Assembly (NCBI GenBank): GCA_010015805.1
Contig: ML978125.1
Span: forward strand, 1,860,001 to 1,924,000
Direction of reading: 5' to 3'
Length of the DNA stretch: 64,000 nucleotides
Source: Rhizodiscina lignyota
Taxonomy: Eukaryota > Ascomycota > Dothideomycetes > Aulographales > Rhizodiscinaceae
Shown one piece after another: positions 55,451 through 64,000 of this stretch. Position 1 is the stretch's first letter, and the number at the start of each line of letters is the position of its first letter. The notes under the pieces were generated by a model. The model was given only the letters and a program-made list of their open reading frames with translations, was not told the DNA's origin and searched no databases. A program made the translations under genes and the position numbers.

Positions 55451-57264
55451 CTACTCGTTTCTGATCTTCTTCTTCTTTTTCTTCTCCTCTCCTCCAGCCT
55501 TCTCATCGCCATGCTTTCGCTTCTTGTCCTTCTTATCCTTTTTGACATCTTTTATCTCGATGTCCTCAAAGTTCACCTTTTCAGCACCGCCATCCGTTTG
55601 CTTGTCATCTATTTGCATCGTGTCTGCATCCTCACCGACCGATTTGCTCTTCTTCTTTTTCTTCATTGCCTTCTTCTCTTCCTTCTCTGCCTTGCGGCGC
55701 TCTGCTTGTTGCGTAGCCTGCGAGGTGACGCCATCGGCCATTTCCTCGTCGCTTGCCGCTGCCGCAGTCGGATCGGAAATGTTGAGCTCGTTGCGGACGG
55801 ATTCCATTGCCGATTGCTGTAGGAGCAATTAATCAACGTTCACCATTGTAGTTGTCACAAGAGTACATACCATGACATCAATGTTCTTCATTGGCTGAGT
55901 GCCCTTCGTATAGAACTCAACCCTGTCGTCGACCTGTTTCTTCAGTGCTTCGCCAAACTTAGCGGTCGGTACTTCCGAGAATTGGTCAATCCTAGCTGCG
56001 ACGGAGGTCTTGTTGGCCAGGAATCGCGAGATCCTGCCCTTGTGTCGCGCCGGAGCTCTGCCGATGAACGAGGAGTGATAGATGAGTCCGTATTTCGGGG
56101 TGTTACCCTTCGTTTTAAGGGCTCTGAACAATGCCTTCTCCGCCCCGAGAATCTGGACTGTCGAGGCCGGATATTTCGCTAGATTTGTAAGGCTACCAGC
56201 TTTCGAGATTAGCCTTGCGCCGATGGTCTCGCCGATCAGAGCGCCAAGATTTGGAGCAACGACACCCATCTTGGTGACGAGATAGTTGTGCAGATCCTTC
56301 CTGTAATTCGCAAGCTTGACAGCGCGATTGGCAAAGCTTAAAACGGTCGCCATATCTTGCTCCGAAATGTCGCGTCCCATGCTGACTCTTGCCGCTTCAA
56401 TGATGCTCTTTGCCACAGTCTCATCATCATTCACCAATTCGGCCAGCGCATAGAGCTTCTCCTCAGACAAAGACTTCTTGTCTCCAATGAAAATCACAAG
56501 TTTGGAGTACTGCTGATTGTCGGATACAATCTTGACGAGCTCCGGGAAATGCCAGGAGTACCACTCGCGCACACGCATCGAAAACTGGTTGACATCCTTG
56601 TCAAGTTGATCGAGAGTCGCAATCGCTTGTATGATGTGATTGTCGTTCTTCTGGACGCTGAACTTGACCTTTGCGCGTGAATATGCGTGACCCACACCTC
56701 GTTGTGAACGATCGATGTCTCCTTCTTGCAGCTGATTCAGAAGCTTCTCACTATGCAGCCTAAGGCCACGGAGCAGGTCTGCAACAATATTGCTTGTCTC
56801 GCTCGTCTCACACTCAATGTGTGGAAAATCTGCCTTGATGTTGCCCGCAAGAGCTTTGTCGGCAACACCGAGAACAGGCTTGTGTTTCTTTCCAGCATTT
56901 GGGATATTTGTCGCAATAAGAGTCTTGAGGAAGTTCGATACAATGCCTTCGGAGATGTCGTTTGCGTTCTCCAACGCGTGGCTTGCGCCCTGGAACGGTG
57001 CGAATGAGACAAGCTCGACCATTTTGCCTGGACTGTAGTTAGAGTCACGATAACCAGTCGGGATTAGAGTGTGATCGCACCAAACGTCGACAAATCCTGC
57101 ACTTTGCTTTGAACCTCCTTCAGCTGGTTACCGATGGTGTCGGCTTGAATTTTGACTTTGAAGATCTTTCGAATCCATTAGCATTCGTGCAGAACACCTA
57201 CTTGCACCTTTGGACGTACCGCATATCCAACACCTGACTCAGAGAGAAGATAATCGACAGCCAT
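55451..57264 (-). CDS. nop56: Nop56, box C/D snoRNP core protein
   Basis: Nucleolar scaffold of box C/D snoRNPs that positions fibrillarin for 2'-O-methylation of rRNA. Four exons: 57264-57220, 57165-57081, 57027-55871, 55816-55451; introns 53-54 nt; 550 aa. The N-terminal domain reads MAVDYLLSESGVGYA/IFKVKIQADTIGNQ across intron 1. Then come KMVELVSFAPFQGASHALEN, GVGHAYSRAKVKFSVQKNDN, LDQLDKDVNQFSMRVREWY and the Nop RNA-binding region (APNLGALIGETIGARLISKA, VQILGAEKALFRALKTKGNT, PKYGLIYHSSFIGRAPARHKG). These fit Nop56 rather than Nop58. The tail (exon 4) is Lys/Glu rich with KKDKKDKKRK-type tracts, as usual. Divergent from cct6. Confidence 0.95.
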
Positions 57265-57572
57265 GTTGGCGACAGCTCCTTCGCAAGAGCTCAATCGATG
57301 ATTTGGTAGGTGCAATTGATGTCGTAGTGTTGAGTTCCGGGGAGCTCTCTGAAAAGTTGAAGCTCGTGGGCGGACGTTACGCATGGGAAAATATTAATCC
57401 TGGGCGCCGGCAAGTTCCGTTCGAAGACCAGTCGCGCGACGCGACTTTGAAAGAAATGCCATGCCACCACAAGGACATCAACCCCACAGCGTCACCTCTG
57501 TCGGCTCCTAGAATTCCTTCTTGAAGCTCTGCAGTGAACTGTAGATCTGATAGAAATCCGAGGAGCATCAAA
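57265..57572. promoter_or_regulatory. Shared divergent promoter of nop56 and cct6
   Basis: Only 308 bp separate the two start codons, which point away from each other. Both genes are highly expressed housekeeping genes, so a bidirectional promoter is likely. I do not recognise individual factor sites by eye. Confidence 0.5.
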
Positions 57573-59347
57573 ATGTCTGCAGCACAGCTTCTTAACCCCA
57601 AGGCAGAGTCGAGGGTATGTAAATCCTCCTCCTAAGCTCAGGACAGTAACTAATACGTTGCTCAGAGACGTGGCGAAGCTCTCCGTGTGAACATCTCTGC
57701 TGGAGAAGGTCTTCAAAATGTTCTGGCCTCGAATTTGGGCCCCTCCGGGACACTTAAAATGCTCGTTGACGGCGCTGGAGCCATCAAACTCACAAAGGAC
57801 GGCAGTGTGCTTCTTCGGGAGATGCAAATACAGAACCCAACGGCGGTAATGATAGCAAGAGCAGCAACGGCACAGGACGACATCTGTGGAGACGGCACGA
57901 CGAGCGTGGTGCTGATGGTTGGCGAGCTCCTGAAGCAGGCAGACAGATATATTGCAGAGGGCCTCCATCCACGAGTGATCACAGATGGCTACGAGATTGC
58001 AAAGGACGAGGCATTGAAAGTACGTGTTATCCCAGTTGGAGGAGGAGTTCATTGCTCACAGAGACCTGCCTTAGTTCCTTGACGAGTTCAAGCTCCAGAA
58101 AGAAATCGATCGCGAGCTGCTCCTCTCCGTTGCACGAACATCGCTATCCACCAAACTCAATGCCACACTCGCCGAGCAACTCACGCCAGATATTGCTGAT
58201 GCAGTCCTCACAATCTATCAACCTCCTGCGAAACCAGATCTGCACATGATCGAGATAATGACGATGCAACACCGGACAGCAGCCGACACTCAGCTTATCC
58301 GTGGTCTTGCGCTTGACCATGGCGCAAGGCACCCAGACATGCCGAAGCGAGTCGAAAATGCGTATATTCTGACACTTAACGTTAGCCTGGAATACGAAAA
58401 GTCCGAGATCAACTCGGGCTTTTATTATTCATCAGCAGAGCAACGGGAGAAGCTTGTTGAGAGTGAAAGGCGTTTTGTGGATGACAAGCTGCGAAAAATC
58501 ATCGATCTGAAGAAAGAAGTCTGCGGTGATGATCCAAAGAAAGGTTTCGTCATAATCAACCAGAAGGGCATCGACCCCTTGAGTCTGGACGTACTGGTGA
58601 AGAATGGCATCTATGCACTGAGAAGAGCAAAGAGAAGGAATATGGAACGATTACAGCTGATTTGCGGTGGCGTTGCTCAGAACAGCGTTGAAGACCTCAC
58701 CCCTGACGTTCTAGGCTGGGCAGGATTGGTGTACGAACATCAACTGGGAGAAGAGAAGTACACGTTTGTTGAGGACGTCAAGGATCCGAAGTCTGTCACG
58801 CTGCTCATCAAGGGCCCTAACGGACACACTATCACTCAAATCAAAGACGCTGTAAGAGACGGTCTAAGGAGCGTCTACAACATGATAGTGGATAAGAGCG
58901 TGGTTCCAGGTGCTGGGGCGTTCCAGGTTGCATGTGCAGCGCATTTGACGAGCGAGGCATTTAGGAAGCAAGTCAAGGGCAAGGCAAAGTGGGGAGTGGA
59001 TGCCTTTGCCGACGCGCTCCTAATTATCCCGAAGACGTTGGCTGCGAACTCCGGTCATGACATTCAGGATGCTCGTAAGTTATTCCTCGCCGTATTCCAG
59101 AGCTATATGCTGATAATTCCTAGTTGCTGCCTTACAAGATGAGCAAGCCGAGGGCCATGTGGTTGGCCTGAACCTGACGACTGGCGAAGCTATGGATCCG
59201 GTATCAGAAGGCGTGTACGACTCTTTCCGTGTGCTACGGAACTGCATAGCTTCGAGCACAGGCATCGCATCTAATCTTTTGCTGTGTGATGAGATGCTCA
59301 AGGCCCGACAAATGAGTCGACAACCAGAGCCAGGCCAAGGAGAGTAG
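57573..59347 (+). CDS. cct6: CCT6, zeta subunit of the TRiC/CCT chaperonin
   Basis: Subunit of the cytosolic group II chaperonin that folds actin and tubulin. Four exons: 57573-57614, 57666-58019, 58075-59074, 59124-59347; introns 49-55 nt; 539 aa, as expected for the family. The first 42-nt exon gives [14 protein letters not shown]. Family blocks are [21 protein letters not shown], the ATP-site motif DGTTS in [51 protein letters not shown] and [13 protein letters not shown] (zeta-type). Late motifs are [15 protein letters not shown] and [20 protein letters not shown]. The P-G-A-G near the C-terminus and the Asp of the ATPase site are intact. No oddities. Confidence 0.95.
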
Positions 59348-60080
59348 ATGTCTTGGGATGGTGCGCTATTTTATTGTACTACAACACTTGCATCGCAGCG
59401 TGGAGTCACAATTGGTCCAGTAGAGCCTAGTAGACACATCCACTATAGATACCAGGCCATAAAATCGGGAGTTGTGTGGGGCATTCAACCCTAGATCAGA
59501 TACTGTGCAACATTCCTCGGGTCTGATCCCGAACGCATCAAGTGAGCCACACCTTGCGCCTCAGATCTGAAACGTTTCTTCTATCCTCGCAGCTCATCCA
59601 AAACCAGCTTCGCGATGAGAACTGTAGGTGTGGTTGCACACGTAGTAGTCCGTGTTGAGTTGCGTGCCCAAGAGTGTTCTTTGCAGCCCAAACCATTTAA
59701 TCGAAGTATGAGATGCTAAATATACCTTTTGAATTTGTGCAACCTTACTCCGTACAGTATGCAGATGCAGACGGGATCCTCCCGCCTGATCCACCCCACC
59801 CCCACACCAGGGTCCTGAGGATCCCGTCCCTTAGTCCCTAGTCAGCTGAATCTCGACTGGACTTCAGAGTTCTGACACGTTTTAACGCCACCACCCCATG
59901 TCCAGTTGTAGTCTCAAGTCGCTCTTTTCTTGAACTGTCACAGACACACTCCCTACCTTTCTTCAAATACGTCTAAATGTCTTCGTAGAGCGAGGGCAAG
60001 CACGATATCACCTCAGGGGCACGCGACAGACCCACAATTGGCGAATCTCACCTCGGTGCGCCGCCCGAAACAAAGCACCA
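59348..60080. other. Gene-free interval with a 12-bp inverted repeat
   Basis: 733 bp between the cct6 stop and the mannosidase start. It contains GACGGGATCCTC (59770-59781) and its exact reverse complement GAGGATCCCGTC (59817-59828), separated by a C-rich 35-bp spacer. Nothing else is recognised. Confidence 0.5.
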
Positions 60081-63000
60081 ATGCTCAGGTACCGCAGATA
60101 CCGCGTCTTCCTCTTCTTCGCCATTGTCGTCCTCTTTGCGCTCTACCAATTCACTTTCGGTGGGCCACAATGGGATACAGGGAAATACTCGGCCGATTAT
60201 CTGCGGCAACAGTTGGGTCTGAACAGAGGTGGTAGCAGCAGCACTAGGGACAGTAGCGGGCAGGATCAGAAGCCACTGGAGCTAGATGTTCCAGCAAGAG
60301 AGAAAGAAGAGGGGACAGTGGAGCCTCCTGACCTTCCGAGCCCACCGAAGCCGGTACAGACTCTACCAGCAGACAAGACGACAAAGGAGGAGACATCGCT
60401 AGATGCCACGGAGAAGGAGGAGTCTGGAACAGACCAGGGCAAGGCGAGAGTTGTACCCGGCGGTACCGCTCCACTCGTCGACATACCGTACGAAGCAGGC
60501 CAAGGAAGGCTAGAAGTCAGCCCACTCCCTTCGTCTGGCGCCATACACTGGACAAAGCCGCAGCAAGAACTTTTCCCGGTCGAGTCAACCATTCAGCTTC
60601 CGTCTGGGACACCGAGACCGCTTCCAAAAGTCCAATATGATTTCACGGGCCATGACAGCGCTCTCGGCAAGCGCGATGAGAAGAAGGCGGCCATTGTCAA
60701 GGAAGCCTTCATCCACGCGTGGGAAGGCTATAAGAAAAAGGCTTGGGGTGAGGACGAGATTCGACCTGTGAGTGGCGAGTCTCGAAGTACTTTTAATGGA
60801 TGGGGTGCCTCGTTAGTGGATACTCTGGACACTCTGTGGATCATGGGCATGGAAGACGAATTCAAGACTGCGGTAGAGGTGGTGGAGAAGATTGATTTCA
60901 CAACTAGTCCTCGCGGAGACATTCCAGTGTTTGAAACTACGATAAGGTATCTTGGTGGATTGATTGCTGCATACGATATGAGTGGGCAGAAGCATCCGGG
61001 CCTCTTGAGCAAGGCGGTTCAGCTCGGCGATGTCTTGATGGGAGCATTCGACACGCCAAACCGGCTACCAATAAGTTACTACTATTGGAAGCCGGCGTAT
61101 GCGAGTCAGCCGCATCGCGCTTCGAACCACGTTGTCATGTCTGAACTTGGGTCTTTGTCAATGGAATTTACACGACTTGCTCAATTGACCAAGGAACCGA
61201 AATACTACGATGCCATCGCTCGTATCACAAACGCCTTCGAAGAATGGCAGAACCATACTCGTCTGCCCGGAATGTGGCCACTCAACCTTGACGCATCTGG
61301 CTGCGGGAGAGTGCAATATAGTACGGCGACGAAACAGGTGAATGGTGGATCGTCGCTTACCGTCATTGACAAGTTCGGTAACGAACAGGGGAAAGGCGAC
61401 GCAGAGAAGAATGGGCAAGGGCAGAAAATGATACCCATCGAAAGGCCAGAGCCCTTCAAGTTCACAGTCACGGGCGAGGACAGCAGTGAAAAGAAACCAA
61501 GTCCTGACGGCATGGGTACTCCTGCACAAGTCGAGAACTCAAGGATAAAGGACAACGACGAGACGGAGGAGCCAATACCAGAAGGGTTCGTGCCCTTGAA
61601 AAAGCCAGAACCTTTTACGTTTACACCTGGTGTGCCTGGGAAGGTCGGAGAGATTCAAAAAGTTGATGTCAAAGCTGGAGAGAAAGAGATGCCACCGGAG
61701 GAACAGCGCCAAACACAGCAAGGAGCGCAAGCAGGACCCGTTGGTAAAATCCAATATGTCGAAGTCGGCAAGGACGGGAAAGAACGCCCGCGTGAACGGC
61801 CGCAAGATTCTGCTGCACCTCAAGCGGGGCCGGCGGGTAAAATCCAGTATGTTGACGTTGGCAAAGACGGTCAAGAGCGGCCCCGTGAACAAGGCGCGGA
61901 ATCCAGCCTCGACGACCCCGATGGGTTACCAGAAGATTCTACGAAGGGAAAATTGACCAAGAGGATCGTGAAACGTACGCCACCTACAATTCCCCAACCG
62001 CCAGCGGTTGCAACTGTGCCGAAACCAGTGAATGGGACGAATCCAGCTGGCACGCACGTGCAACAGGAGCCGGTCTGTGAACCAATTGGTCTTGCATCAC
62101 AGTCTCAGTATGGAAGAGAAGAATTCTCTCTAGGCTCCATGGCCGACTCTACATACGAGTATCTGCCGAAAGAGTACATTCTTCTTGGTGGATTGAATAA
62201 CCAGTACAAAAGCATGTACGAAATGGCCATTGACACTGCCACTAAGCACAACATCTTCCGTCCAATGCTCCCAGATGACAAGGACATTCTTCTCTCAGGA
62301 TCTCTCTGGGTCCAGACATTCACCGAAGAAAGTGAAAAGCCAACTACGTATAGGCTCCGTACTTCCACCGCGCATTTAACTTGTTTCGTCGGTGGCATGT
62401 ATGGTCTGGGCGCCAAAATCTTCAATCGCGAGAAAGATCTCGAGATCGCAAAGAAACTTACGGAGGGCTGTGTGTGGGCGTACGATACAATGCCAACAGG
62501 AATCATGCCAGAATCATACAGTATCATGGCATGCGATGATTGGGACGACTGCAAGTGGAACGAGACCGCTTACCACAACGAGCTTGATCCTGGCCGAGAA
62601 ACCAGATTCCAGCTCTACGAGCAGCAGATACAGCGCTGGAAGGACGCACAAGCTCAAGGACCTACGACTGAGGTTAAAGTAAAACCACAGGAGACTGCTG
62701 ATCCGTCCGCTGCTGCGAAGAAGGGTGGGGATGAGACTGAGGTCCAATCGAAAGCGAAGAGGCAATTAGACATCCCGGATCCTGCGAAGCCCGTGACAAA
62801 AGAGTCGGCCACCCCCACTATCCCAGAGAAGACACCCGAAAATGCTTTAGAGAAAGCCATTGAGGATCCTAGCTTTCATATAAAGAAGCCGTTGACACAC
62901 GAAGAGTTTGTAGCGATGAGAATAAAGGACGAGAGGCTACCGCCTGGGGTTACTCTACTAAATGATAAGCGATATCTTCTCAGGTCAGTTCATGTGAATC

Positions 63001-63352
63001 ATCTTCTCATTACTCTTAGAGATTAACAGACCATAGGCCGGAAGCTATTGAATCCGTCTGGTACATGCATCGTATCACTGGCGACCCTCACTGGCGCGAA
63101 GCAGGCTGGCGGATGTTCCAGGCTGTGGAGCGGTACACGCGAGTAGAATTCGGTCACTCTGCAATCGATGACGTGACAAAGGAGACTCCGTTGCATAAGG
63201 ACGAGATGGAAAGTTTCTGGATGGCGGAGACGCTGAAATATTACTATCTGCTGTTTGAAGACGAGAGCGTGGTTAATCTTGATGAATGGGTGCTGAACAC
63301 CGAGGCACATCCGTTCAGAAGACCGAGCGTGGAGACAAAAGCGGAAGAGTGA
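60081..63352 (+). CDS. GH47 class I alpha-1,2-mannosidase with large disordered inserts
   Basis: Type II membrane mannosidase trimming Man9 N-glycans in the ER or Golgi. Exons 60081-62983 and 63037-63352 (53-nt intron); 1072 aa, about twice the usual length. The N-terminus has a short cytoplasmic RYRRYR, then one membrane anchor ([19 protein letters not shown]), then a ~170-residue Pro/Glu/Lys-rich stem. The catalytic domain starts near residue 205 ([35 protein letters not shown]). Catalytic acids are present: Glu in [12 protein letters not shown], Asp in [10 protein letters not shown] and Glu in [12 protein letters not shown]; the calcium-site Thr is in LNTEAHPF. Between the first two lies a ~265-residue disordered insert (~413-680) with two near-identical copies of [17 protein letters not shown] (~555-601). 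A second insert spans ~853-930. The catalytic residues suggest an active enzyme. Confidence 0.9.
61732..61893 (+). repeat. Repeated unit in the GH47 insert, two clear copies
   Basis: Two copies of about 63 bp, ~31 codons apart, encode [21 protein letters not shown]-like units (about residues 552-572 and 583-603). A weaker third relative ([18 protein letters not shown]) lies just upstream at about 61630-61690. The repeats fall entirely inside the low-complexity insertion of the mannosidase. Confidence 0.75.
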
Positions 63353-63780
63353 AAGAGGCTAGTAATGTTAGGGGTTCACACTTTATGTTCTGCATGTGGG
63401 CGAATGTATATTTGGGATGGCGACATTACATTGCATAGCATCGGACTCGCGCGTGGCGTTAAGGGCTGCGCCGTATTAAAGACCAGATTTGGCATCATGG
63501 CATTTGTAAAGGAAAATTGGATTTTGTTCATTTCTCGAAGCCACTCGGAGAGTAGTCTATGTCTAAGGGTGCTCCACTACAGTGTTTGTGTGTCCTGTCG
63601 CAGAAGTGTTGCACTCCCTGGCCATTTTACTGCTTCCTCATCAGTTGAGTCGATCAACCACGCGACGCCACAGCCTCATCTGCTGAGGCGGCATCTCCGA
63701 TTCCGCATTCACTACCCCAAAACCTCCAACCCCTCCACGCGCTGTTTACAAATCGCGGCGATTTCCAATGCAAAGTTCTG
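63353..63780. other. Intergenic, convergent 3' ends
   Basis: 428 bp between the mannosidase stop and the stop of the partial gene at the window end. Only unsupported open frames. Confidence 0.35.
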
Positions 63781-64000
63781 TCACTCTGCTGGGCGTAGCC
63801 TGGTGATAAACCATGCATTCGCGTTCACGTCGTCGGCCGCAAGATGGAATTTGAGGTCTCCTACGACCTTGAAAGCGCGGAGCAATTCTGGGACGGTGCG
63901 ACCCCGCCACTTCATCTATCTCCTTCTGCCTGCTTGTTATAGTAATGAAAGTAACTGACCTTACTCGGGAGAGACAGAACTCGACGATATAGTCTCCGCG
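63781..64000 (-). CDS. 3' end of an unidentified gene (partial)
   Basis: Two exon pieces fit on the minus strand: 64000-63965 (RGDYIVEFCLSR, continuing beyond the window) and 63915-63781, joined over a 49-nt intron (GTAAGG...GATAG, CTATAAC branch-like site). The second piece reads MKWRGRTVPELLRAF, then KVVGDLKFHLAADDVNANAW and FITRLRPAE, then stop. The splice keeps phase 0 and the last piece has the look of a folded amphipathic protein end, but I do not recognise the family. An alternative acceptor (GGCAG, 63922) also stays open for a while but gives a less protein-like Arg-rich reading. Confidence 0.5.

Noticed and set aside
1-64000. CRISPR array, prophage, or long terminal repeat element
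   Set aside because: No regularly spaced short direct repeats, no reverse transcriptase, integrase or capsid-like reading and no paired long direct repeats were seen; the sequence is eukaryotic throughout.

Overview
The window is nuclear DNA of a filamentous ascomycete (Pezizomycotina; Dothideomycetes is my guess, at low confidence). The basis is short introns (mostly 46-75 nt, GT...AG, CTAAC-like branch points), compact intergenic spacing, a fungal NADPH oxidase of the NoxB class, a Zn2Cys6 regulator, GPI-type cell-wall proteins and a degraded Tc1/mariner transposase whose stops look RIP-like. All gene models below were spliced by eye, with exon phases checked arithmetically.

Layout. 1-9.8 kb: 3' part of the Golgi tether COG3, a ubiquitin-like/AN1 zinc finger gene, noxB, and the 18S rRNA methyltransferase gene nep1/emg1. 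10.3-21.4 kb: a looser accessory stretch with an SDR oxidoreductase, a VOC-fold/low-complexity protein, a monocarboxylate-type MFS transporter and a secreted alpha/beta hydrolase. Two diverged copies of one ~220-bp terminal-inverted-repeat element lie here. 22-31.4 kb: vts1 (SAM-domain RNA-binding protein), a proline-rich NPF protein, and rrp6 (nuclear exosome). 31.7-37.1 kb: an intron-containing tRNA-Val(AAC), a small secreted GPI-type protein, a 304-bp MITE with perfect 39-bp TIRs and a TA duplication, an F-box protein and the four-exon mdm35 gene. 37.7-43 kb: a folliculin/Lst7 homologue, a mitochondrial enoyl-CoA hydratase of methylglutaconyl-CoA hydratase type, and a Tc1/mariner fossil. 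43.6-54.8 kb: a Zn2Cys6 transcription factor, a mitochondrial citrate carrier, a p32/Mam33 protein, tma16, a Thr-rich GPI cell-wall protein built by exon duplication, and an O-methyltransferase. 55.4-64 kb: nop56 and cct6 sharing a 308-bp divergent promoter, a GH47 alpha-mannosidase with a large repeat-bearing disordered insert, and the 3' end of an unidentified gene.

Most genes are housekeeping. Nop56, Nep1, Rrp6 and Tma16 all act in ribosome or RNA maturation, and Ctp, Mam33, Mdm35 and the hydratase are mitochondrial, but nothing shows that these form clusters. I see no new defence or biosynthetic system. The most unusual signals are the two MITE families, a probable GC-AG intron in mdm35, a stop-free intron with length divisible by three in nep1, the duplicated exon-intron module of the Thr-rich wall protein, and the disordered insertion in the GH47 catalytic domain.
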